A stretch of DNA of 64,000 nt from Amycolatopsis sp. WQ 127309 (GTDB lineage: Bacteria; Actinomycetota; Actinomycetes; Mycobacteriales; Pseudonocardiaceae): contig NZ_CP095481.1 in NCBI RefSeq assembly GCF_023023025.1, positions 1,488,001 to 1,552,000 on the forward strand, given 5' to 3'. The position numbers and the translations under genes are program-made. Shown piece by piece: positions 34,992-41,911 of this stretch. The notes under the pieces are model-generated. The model had not been told where the DNA came from. It searched no databases and saw only the letters and a program-made list of their open reading frames with translations. Each line of letters opens with the position of its first letter. Within the stretch, counting starts at the first letter, position 1.

Positions 34992-35398
34992 AACTCGTTC
35001 CCTTCAGGAGTGAGGTAGCCGTAGTCGAAGGTGGCCGTCGCCCGAATGACCGTGGTGACCAGCTCGCCGACGTCCTTGGCGAGCTCGTCGGCGAGCACCG
35101 CGCGGTCGTCGTCCGAGGTGTCCGTGCGCCTCGGGAGGCGGATCGGTGGCAGCGCGAACAGGCCGCGGGCGAGCGGGGTGAACACAGCCGGGTTGGCGGG
35201 CACCCGGTAGACGCTGACGTCGTCCTCGGCCGTGCCTGCCCGGTTCTGCACCTCGTGAAGGGCCCAGTTCAGGTCTTCGATGCCGACCGGACCGCCCGCG
35301 GCACGGCGCACACGCCGCGCGGCGCGTGCGAAGTGCCGGCGCGCGAGGTCGGGCGGGGTTCCGTAGTCGATCCCGAGCAACAGGTAGGGGTTGCGCAT
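34988..35398 (-). CDS. J-like protein without the HPD motif
   Basis: 136 residues. It opens like a J-domain (MRNPYLLLGIDYGTPPDLAR) with helix II FARAARRVRR and helix III IEDLNWALHEVQ, but where HPD is expected there is only RRAAGGPVG. The C-terminal half (RLPRRTDTSDDD, then a helix and TATFDYGYLTPEG) is unfamiliar. The likely role is docking the adjacent Hsp70 B, either as an inactive J-like adaptor or one using another activation mode. ATG 35398 has GGAGAG upstream, and its TGA overlaps the next ATG. Confidence 0.7.
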   Translation of the reverse strand: MRNPYLLLGIDYGTPPDLARRHFARAARRVRRAAGGPVGIEDLNWALHEVQNRAGTAEDDVSVYRVPANPAVFTPLARGLFALPPIRLPRRTDTSDDDRAVLADELAKDVGELVTTVIRATATFDYGYLTPEGNEL

Positions 35399-35406
35399 GA
35401 CTCTCC

Positions 35407-38310
35407 TCAGCCGCCGAGGGCGCGTTGGGCCTTGAATTCGAGGTCACGGACTTGATCGAGGAAATCGAGGATGTCCGTCCGGGTCTCCGCGTGCTCGACG
35501 GCGCGAGACCAGGGCAGCAGCTGCGTGCGAGTCGCTCGGCAGAGCTCGACGGTCTCGGCGACCACCCCGCGGGCGGTGAACCAGGCCGTCGTCCCACGCT
35601 GGACCACGTCCAGGATGTCCACGGCCTGGTTGTACGGATCGACGATCTTCCCGATCTCGCGTACCCGCGCCTGCTGGATGTTGATGGCCACTCGCCGGGT
35701 GGCGAGTTCGACGAACGGCTCGATGCGGGATCGGTCTTCGTCGCTCAGTCCCGGGAGCAGCTCGAGCGCGGACTTGTGCATGTCGACGATCGCGTCGGAG
35801 ATCTCCTTGTCGTCGAGCAGCAGGACGTAGCTGACGGTGCAGGCCGAGAGCACGCTCAGCGATACGCGGTCGTACGGGCTGAGCCCGCTCAGGCGGGTGG
35901 CGAGGGCGAACGCCGTGGACCCGGCGACGGCCGCTCCGTCGAGGTCTTCGACCATGACGGCGCGCACGTCGTCGATCAGCTGGTCGCGAGCGGGCCGCAC
36001 CCAGTCCGGGCCCTGGTCCCAGTTCCGGATCGACGCGAAGAAGTCGATGACCGCGGACAGGTCGTCTTCGGCTCGTGCCCGGGCGTACCGGGCTTCCAGG
36101 CTCTTCGCGTGAGGGGACCGCGCGAGGCTCTCCGGCCGCCTGATCCACGCTTTGTCGAATCTCGACAGGACCAGGCTGATTTCCCGGAAGTCAGCCAGCG
36201 GGATGTCTTCGGCCACGATCGACCGCAACGGCTCACGCAGCACGGTCGGCAGCTCACGACCGGCTTCTTCACCCTCCCAGACACGCTCGCCCTCGCCCCG
36301 CCAGATCGCCAGTGCCCGCACCGCCGCCGCCGTCCGCATCGCAGCCGTCGGCGCCTCGCGGACCAACCGGGCGAGGTGCCGCGCGGCGAGTTCGGTGTCC
36401 AGGTGGGGGGCGACCACGCCGATGTTGGCCAGCAACGCCGGCGAATGTTCGCCTTCGAGCGCGCTCTCCAGCTCCCGGACCGCTCCCGCGTGGTCGCCCA
36501 GGTTGTGCAGGGCGCAGGCGAGCAGGTTCTGGGCCTCGTCGCGGACGGACTCGTCGACGGCGACGCGAAGACATTCCCGTGCGGCGTCCGCTCCGGCCTG
36601 CCACTGGGCGAGGAACAGGTGCTCCCTCGCGGCGTACAGCGAAACCCACTCGAAGAACCTCGGGTGGCGTGCCGCCAGCCCGGGAACGGCCCGCAGGCGG
36701 TCGGCGCCGTAGGTCCGGACGAGGTAGCTCCACACCGACACGTCCGCCACGATCGGTTCCGGAAGTCCGGCCGGAGCTTCGGCGGACTCCTCGAGCAAGC
36801 CGACCAGGTGTTCCGCGACCGAGCGGTACTCCGCGAGGACGTCGCCGATCGTGACGTCCTGCGGTCGGCTGCGCTCGAATGCCTCGACCGCGGCGAAGTG
36901 CTTGCCCAGCCGGGTTTCACGCCGTTCTGCGGGGACCTCGCCGGTGCGAGCAAAAGCACGCCGGTCCAGTTCGTCCTGGTGCCCCAGTGTTTCCAGTTCG
37001 GTTTCCGTCAACTTCTCCGGCTGCGTGCGTCCGACGAGGTAGGTGAGCTCGTCAACCGGCCTTTGTGCGCTTCGCACAGCTTCGGCGTCGACCGCGCCGC
37101 GCTCGATGATGTCGTCGAGAACGGTCATCGACGCGACCGTGATCTCCGGTGCTCCGACAACCGCGAGCGAGCCACCGTGGGCCGCAGCCAATCTTCCGGC
37201 GGGCCCCAGCAGGCCGGCCGTCTCCTCGTCGGGTCGCCCGTCGAGCATCGCGAAAACGGTGCCGGGCAAACCGTGTCTCTGCGCGCGGAGCCACTCGTCG
37301 GCCATGACGTCGCCGTGAGCGGCCTTCCGGATCCCCAGTTTCCTTTCCAGCGCGGCGGCGAGCGGTTCGTCCGCGGAGAAGGCGACCAGGCACCCGGCGA
37401 GCCGCTGGGCCGCACCCGGCACACCCACGATTCCGTCCGCGCAGGCGGACAGAACGGCGACAACCCTCCGGTAGCGGCCGGCAGGCAGTCTCGCCGCGGC
37501 ATCGACGAGGGCCTCGAACCGAGACCTCCTGGCCGCGTGCACAACACTCAGCCAGGTCGCCTCGGGCTCGCCGAGACCGATCTCGCCGAGCAGATCCGGG
37601 CGGTCGAGGCGGAGCAGGTCGAGCGCGTGCAACCTCGTCGCGCCGAGATCCGCCGCGTAAGCGGAACGGACGTGAGCCGGCAGAGCCGCAGGTGACCACG
37701 CCACGCCGGGTGGGGCAGTGGGCCGAGCTGCCCACCAGAGCAGAGCTGCCGCCGGACCGCGCAGCCCGCGCAGGTCCACCTCGCTGTTGAGCGGGACCTC
37801 CGCGGCCGAAAGCTCGTCGAGGGCGACGACGTCGAATTCGCCGTTCCCCTTGAGCAGTCTTGCGCCCCCGCCTGCGAAACCCACGCACAGCGCGAACTTC
37901 GCCCGGACGAGCCGGCGCCCGTGCTTATGGAACCTGCCGAGGACAGCCGGCCGGTCCACGGCGACGCCGAGCGGCATGGGCGCACCGCACTCCGCGCAAG
38001 CTGCTTGCCCTCTGGTCGCGTCGGTCCCGCACGCCAGGCACATCGCCTCCCCGCCGACGGCCACGGCGACCCGCTGCGGCCCGAGCTCACCACGGCGCTC
38101 GAGCAGTTCCAGCAGCACGTCGCCACGCGCCCCCGCTGCCGGCCGGGTCTCCTCCCTCGGGGCTGCGGCGACAGACACGGTTCGCCCCAGAGGCTGCCCG
38201 CAGGCGGCGCAGAAACGATCACTCGCAGGCCCGCGCGTTCCGCATCCCGGACAGCCGGAATCGGCCGGTGCCGGGGCCTCGACCGGCGGCCTCGAATTGA
38301 GAACAGGCAC
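35407..38310 (-). CDS. Large zinc-ribbon and helical-repeat protein, first gene of operon B
   Basis: About 967 residues. Two zinc ribbons lie near the N-terminus (CPGCGTRGPASDRFCAACG and, about 70 residues on, CLACG...CAECG). The remainder is largely helical with TPR-like stretches around 560-720 (ECLRVAVDESVRDEAQNLL, HNLGDHAGAVRELESALEG). No enzymatic motif was found. The start is placed at GTG 38310, preceded by GGAG at good spacing; an in-frame extension reaches 38427 but lacks a ribosome-binding site. As the leading gene of an operon with J-like, coiled-coil, Hsp70, vWA, PP2C, kinase and peptidase genes, it probably acts as scaffold or sensor. Confidence 0.75.
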   Translation of the reverse strand: MPVLNSRPPVEAPAPADSGCPGCGTRGPASDRFCAACGQPLGRTVSVAAAPREETRPAAGARGDVLLELLERRGELGPQRVAVAVGGEAMCLACGTDATRGQAACAECGAPMPLGVAVDRPAVLGRFHKHGRRLVRAKFALCVGFAGGGARLLKGNGEFDVVALDELSAAEVPLNSEVDLRGLRGPAAALLWWAARPTAPPGVAWSPAALPAHVRSAYAADLGATRLHALDLLRLDRPDLLGEIGLGEPEATWLSVVHAARRSRFEALVDAAARLPAGRYRRVVAVLSACADGIVGVPGAAQRLAGCLVAFSADEPLAAALERKLGIRKAAHGDVMADEWLRAQRHGLPGTVFAMLDGRPDEETAGLLGPAGRLAAAHGGSLAVVGAPEITVASMTVLDDIIERGAVDAEAVRSAQRPVDELTYLVGRTQPEKLTETELETLGHQDELDRRAFARTGEVPAERRETRLGKHFAAVEAFERSRPQDVTIGDVLAEYRSVAEHLVGLLEESAEAPAGLPEPIVADVSVWSYLVRTYGADRLRAVPGLAARHPRFFEWVSLYAAREHLFLAQWQAGADAARECLRVAVDESVRDEAQNLLACALHNLGDHAGAVRELESALEGEHSPALLANIGVVAPHLDTELAARHLARLVREAPTAAMRTAAAVRALAIWRGEGERVWEGEEAGRELPTVLREPLRSIVAEDIPLADFREISLVLSRFDKAWIRRPESLARSPHAKSLEARYARARAEDDLSAVIDFFASIRNWDQGPDWVRPARDQLIDDVRAVMVEDLDGAAVAGSTAFALATRLSGLSPYDRVSLSVLSACTVSYVLLLDDKEISDAIVDMHKSALELLPGLSDEDRSRIEPFVELATRRVAINIQQARVREIGKIVDPYNQAVDILDVVQRGTTAWFTARGVVAETVELCRATRTQLLPWSRAVEHAETRTDILDFLDQVRDLEFKAQRALGG

Positions 38311-38636
38311 CTCGACTCCATTCAGAAAGGACACAAAATCCGGCGACGCGGATTTCCGTGGCCGGGACGCCAGCGATGTCGGTCTGCTTGCTTTCCGCGT
38401 TACGACACTGGAGAGAGCGACAGGCAATGCGTTACCGGCTCGTTGTCATCATCATGATCTCCAGCGGTCCGGCCTGCTCCCACTCTAAACAAGACGGTCA
38501 GGATCTGGACAGAAAGTGGACAGGGCGGCTCGGTCGCGGTTCCAGAAAATCTTGTAACGTTTCGCAACCGGGAATCGAACGTGGACACGAACATTCTTTC
38601 CGGTTCCACTCGCCCACCGGGCACCGAGGCGGAGGC
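38311..38636. other. Divergent intergenic region between operon B and the GH3 gene
   Basis: 326 bp that must hold promoters for both directions. It contains GTAACGTT at 38554-38561, also present at 28489-28496 upstream of the zinc-ribbon membrane gene, and a GGAACC on the minus strand (38538-38543) that could be an ECF -35 element for operon B. No convincing gene lies here. Confidence 0.5.
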
Positions 38637-39785
38637 ATGGTGAAGACTCCCGGGTATCGCACTCGGACTTGCGCGCTCCTGCTGGCTTTCTCCGGCGGCG
38701 CCGTCGCCTGCCTGATGGGAGCCGGATCGCCGACGCAGCCGGTGGAATCCGCCACCGCCGGTGCGCTCGCGGTGCCGAGCCGGCCGTCCGGCGACTGCGC
38801 CGATCTCCTCTCGGGCCTGACCACACGGGAGCGAGTCGCCCAGCTGATCATGGCCGGGGCGGACCCGGGACAGGAGCGGGCGACCGCCGGTCTCGTCCGG
38901 GATGAGCACGTCGGAGCGATCTTCATCGGGGGCACTTCGACGAGGCTGCTGACCGGAGGCCGCCTCGCCGCGATCAGCGCGATGGCCGGGATCCCGCTGC
39001 TGACCGCCGTGGACGAGGAAGGCGGCCGGGTCCAGCGGATCGACGACCTCGACGGCGCGACACCGAGCGCGCGCACCCTGGCCGCCACCGGCAGCCCGGA
39101 GCATGCCCGCGCACTCGGCTACAGCCGAGGCCGTCAGCTCCTGGATCGCGGGGTGACCATGGACCTCGCCCCTGTCGCCGACGTCAGCGACGCGCCCGCG
39201 AAGAGCGTGATCGGTGACCGCTCGTTCAGCGTTGATCCGGCTGTCGTGACCCGCTACGCCGGTGCGTTCGCCGACGGGCTGCGCGCGGCCGGCGTCACCC
39301 CCGTGCTCAAGCACTTTCCAGGACACGGCAACGCATCCGGCGACTCACACCGTCTGCTTCCGCGCACACCGCCCCTAACCGTACTGGAAAGCCGCGACCT
39401 GAAGCCCTACGAGATGCTCCTGCCGGCCGGCGCACCGGTCGTGATGATGGGGCACCTCGACGTCCCCGGCCTGACCGGCGGACTGCCGGCGTCGCTCAGC
39501 GCGGCGGCGTACGAGTTGCTTCGTGGCAAATACCGGTTCGACGGAGTCGCCATGACCGACGACCTCGGCGCGATGCGGGCGATAACCGACCGGTTCGGTC
39601 TGGCCGAGGCCGCGACCCGCGCACTCGTCGCGGGCGCGGACCTCGTTCTCTGGTCGTCGCCCGAGCCCGTTTCACCGGTGCTCGACCGGCTGGAGCACGC
39701 CGTCGCCGCCGGCGAACTGCCCCAGAGCCGGTTGGGCGAAGCCCTCAGCCGGGTGGTCCACCTCAAGACCGGATGCACACCATGA
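38637..39785 (+). CDS. Secreted GH3 beta-N-acetylhexosaminidase (NagZ-like)
   Basis: 382 residues. A signal sequence (about 8-30) ends in GAVAC, so it may be a lipoprotein. The GH3 catalytic domain carries the NagZ hallmark LKHFPGHGNASGDSH (L224 onward), with a His in the flexible loop acting as general base partner, and the nucleophile D308 in AMTDDLGAM. The enzyme would release N-acetylglucosamine from muropeptides outside the cell. ATG 38637 has GAGGCGG upstream. Its stop overlaps the ATG of a small LuxR-type regulator. The cell-wall enzyme lies inside the conflict-type island, divergent from operon B. Confidence 0.9.
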   Translation: MVKTPGYRTRTCALLLAFSGGAVACLMGAGSPTQPVESATAGALAVPSRPSGDCADLLSGLTTRERVAQLIMAGADPGQERATAGLVRDEHVGAIFIGGTSTRLLTGGRLAAISAMAGIPLLTAVDEEGGRVQRIDDLDGATPSARTLAATGSPEHARALGYSRGRQLLDRGVTMDLAPVADVSDAPAKSVIGDRSFSVDPAVVTRYAGAFADGLRAAGVTPVLKHFPGHGNASGDSHRLLPRTPPLTVLESRDLKPYEMLLPAGAPVVMMGHLDVPGLTGGLPASLSAAAYELLRGKYRFDGVAMTDDLGAMRAITDRFGLAEAATRALVAGADLVLWSSPEPVSPVLDRLEHAVAAGELPQSRLGEALSRVVHLKTGCTP

Positions 39786-39988
39786 CCGAATCGACGGCGA
39801 ACGGCTTGCCCGAAGAGCAACGATGTGTTCTGGTGCTCATGGCGCGCTACGACGACCACGTCATCGCACGCCGCCTGGGAATCAGCGTCACCACCGTCCG
39901 GCGGCGCATCAAAGCGGTCTACGCGTTGCTGGGCGTGGACAACCGGTTCGCCGCCGGGGTCGCGGTCGCCAAGCGAGGCTGGCTTTGA
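39782..39988 (+). CDS. 68-residue LuxR-type DNA-binding protein
   Basis: The protein is little more than a helix-turn-helix of the LuxR/GerE type: QRCVLVLMARYDDHVIARRL leads into GISVTTVRRRIKAVYALLGV and DNRFAAGVAVAKRGWL. There is no receiver or sensor domain. It overlaps the GH3 stop by four bases, so it is made from the same transcript and could control the hexosaminidase or other island operons. A stand-alone output domain of this size is unusual but seen in actinomycetes. Confidence 0.8.
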   Translation: MTESTANGLPEEQRCVLVLMARYDDHVIARRLGISVTTVRRRIKAVYALLGVDNRFAAGVAVAKRGWL

Positions 39989-40009
39989 ACCTCACGCCGG
40001 GCTCGCCCG

Positions 40010-41149
40010 TCAGGCTGTCTTCTCGTCCTCGTCGTCATCCTCGTCCAGCCACGGCATCCGCTCGATCAGCCGGTCCACGAGGCACTTCACTTCCGCCTCC
40101 CCGAACCCGTGCGGAAGGTGCAGAGCTTGCCGCTGAGCCAGGTGCGCCAGTGCGTGGGGCAGATTCCGGTCGGTGAGCTGCCGACGGGCGCCCACGAGCA
40201 CCGGAACGACCTCGGCGCCCGCGGCCGTCGCTTCCTCGATCTCCCGCCGGACCCAGTCCTGGGGATCATCGAGCGCGCGGCCACTCGCTCCCCGGTGGTC
40301 TTCCCAGCCGAGGCCGAACAGCACGAGGAGCGCACGGCACGTGCGCACCTTGTCGATCAACTCACCCGGGAAGACCTGCCCGGGCGGGATCGACCGGTGG
40401 TCCCGGAAGACCTTCTGGTCTCCCCAGCGGAGCGCGAGCTGGTTGTGCAACAGAAACGCCGCTTCGCCGCACTCGCCTTTGCGGTAGTTGATGAAGACCT
40501 TGACGCGGGACCGTCTCGGTGAGTCCGTCTGCACACCGTGAGCACCGAGCACGGCGCCGAGCCAGGCCGCCCGCTCCACCCCGCCGAGTTCGCCGGACTG
40601 CCAGTCCACGACCTCGACCGGAGGGTCGTCCCGTTCGAAGAGCACCATCGTCTCCGCCGGCAGGTCCACGGTGGACTGCCAGACGATCCCGTCGGCCCAG
40701 GGCGCCTGCTCTCGCAGCCACCGGGCCCACTCCCGGGTCGGACCGTACTGCGTTTCGGTCAACAGCCAGCGGTCCTGCCCGATCGCGGCCAGGTCTTCGC
40801 CGGAAACCAGGCGAACGAGTGACAGGTCCCGTGTGACCCGCAGTGCCGACAGCCGCTTCCGCTCGACCGCCCGCCGCAGGAGGAACCGTCGACCGTCGGA
40901 GTCGAAGACCAGGTCCGGCAGGAAACGCTCCAGCACCGCGGTCCGGTCGGCGGGCGAGACGTACATCTGACCACGTTCCGCTGGTGCCACGGCGTCGAAC
41001 CGGCCGCCCCCGAAGACCGACCGCACCGGCGGGTCGGCCGCCACGGCCTCGGTGTGATTCGAGTGGACGCGCCAGAGCACCGTCCCGGCGGCGAGGCGGT
41101 GACGTGCGGGCTCTCGGGGAAGCGCGGCCGGCGGCCGGCGCGACGGCAC
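40010..41149 (-). CDS. RES-TIR fusion: candidate double NAD+-consuming toxin
   Basis: About 379 residues. Residues 20-185 are a RES domain: TVLWRV (R27), GGRFD, QMYVSPADRTAVLE (Y63, E74) and IVWQST (S159) match the Arg-Tyr-Glu-Ser pattern of RES toxins such as MbcT, which destroy NAD+. Residues 215-345 are a TIR domain: VKVFINYRKG, KVFRDHRSIPPGQVFP, ALLVLFGLGW and DWVRREIEEA, with E303 as candidate catalytic glutamate. The C-terminus is acidic (DEDDDEDEKTA). It begins at GTG 41149, 4 bp after the gene for a predicted antitoxin. I know of no described RES-TIR fusion. Confidence 0.83.
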   Translation of the reverse strand: MPSRRPPAALPREPARHRLAAGTVLWRVHSNHTEAVAADPPVRSVFGGGRFDAVAPAERGQMYVSPADRTAVLERFLPDLVFDSDGRRFLLRRAVERKRLSALRVTRDLSLVRLVSGEDLAAIGQDRWLLTETQYGPTREWARWLREQAPWADGIVWQSTVDLPAETMVLFERDDPPVEVVDWQSGELGGVERAAWLGAVLGAHGVQTDSPRRSRVKVFINYRKGECGEAAFLLHNQLALRWGDQKVFRDHRSIPPGQVFPGELIDKVRTCRALLVLFGLGWEDHRGASGRALDDPQDWVRREIEEATAAGAEVVPVLVGARRQLTDRNLPHALAHLAQRQALHLPHGFGEAEVKCLVDRLIERMPWLDEDDDEDEKTA

Positions 41150-41153
41150 GGGA

Positions 41154-41783
41154 TCACCCGTCCACTGCGGCGGTCGCGGCCGCGACGAGGCCGGGTTCGA
41201 CGACGTTGTCGGACAGCAACGTGACGGGTACCGCGTCGAGCCAGATGTTCCCGCTGACCCACCAGTCCGCGACCGCCCACGGATCGTCATCCGCGCCGAG
41301 CACGCGGTTGACCTCGAGGACCACGGAACGGGGCCGGAGATCGGCGTCGAACTGGAAGTCCGGCACGGACACCGAACCGTCGGGCCGTGGCAGCCGGATC
41401 AGGTCGCGGACGTCCGGATCGGCTCCCCGGCGACGGAGTTCGGTGGCCGTCGTCACCTGCTGGATGCCGAGGATTCGCTCACGCGGGTCGTCCGCGGCCG
41501 GCAGCCCCAGGGCGAGGCGAACCAGGAATAGCGCCACTACGGGAGCTTGACGCACCTCCGCGTACCGCGTCTCGTTCAACGCTTCGTAGATCGGTTCACC
41601 GGGCTCGTACCAGGGCATCACCAGCGTCGCGATGTCGGAGGCCAGCTGATCGCGGTTCTCCTCGACGCTCGTCGCGAACGCACCCAGCAATGAGCGCAGC
41701 TTCGTCGCGTCCGCAGCACCCATCCGCGCCAGGACGTGCTCGAGCTGCCTCGTGATCTCGATGATCCCGTTGTGGTACGCCAA
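41154..41783 (-). CDS. Predicted antitoxin of the RES-TIR protein (Xre/MbcA/ParS-like C-terminus)
   Basis: 209 residues. The N-terminal 100 residues are helical. The C-terminal part reads FQFDADLRPRSVVLEVNRVL, then DPWAVADWWVSGNIWLD and AVPVTLL, which follows the pattern of the toxin-binding domain of RES antitoxins (Phe-Asp start, aromatic WW, final Pro before LL). No classic Xre helix-turn-helix is obvious, so it may bind DNA in another way or not at all. The start is TTG with a perfect AGGAGG six bases upstream. It precedes the toxin gene, the usual order for such pairs. Confidence 0.68.
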   Translation of the reverse strand: MAYHNGIIEITRQLEHVLARMGAADATKLRSLLGAFATSVEENRDQLASDIATLVMPWYEPGEPIYEALNETRYAEVRQAPVVALFLVRLALGLPAADDPRERILGIQQVTTATELRRRGADPDVRDLIRLPRPDGSVSVPDFQFDADLRPRSVVLEVNRVLGADDDPWAVADWWVSGNIWLDAVPVTLLSDNVVEPGLVAAATAAVDG

Positions 41784-41840
41784 TTCCGTCCTCCTCGAGT
41801 CCTGTGTCTACGCCGGCGCTCTCGAGTGCGCCAGGATCGA

Positions 41841-41864
41841 GGGGTGACAACTTGTTGCCACCCC
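41841..41864. promoter_or_regulatory. Operator-like palindrome between antitoxin/RES-TIR and CHAT genes
   Basis: GGGGTGACAAC and GTTGCCACCCC form 11-bp arms with one mismatch around a 2-bp centre. The site lies in the 128-bp spacer between the divergent antitoxin and CHAT starts and could repress both. Antitoxin autoregulation is a natural candidate. Confidence 0.6.
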
Positions 41865-41911
41865 TAACGACTCATCCGGCGCGTAGTGTCGGACGAGGAG
41901 CGGAGGTACGC

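Noticed and set aside
41150..41290. Upstream extension of the RES-TIR protein
   Set aside because: It overlaps the antitoxin gene, is Ser/Arg/Pro-rich and unlike a folded domain; GTG 41149 right after the antitoxin stop is preferred.
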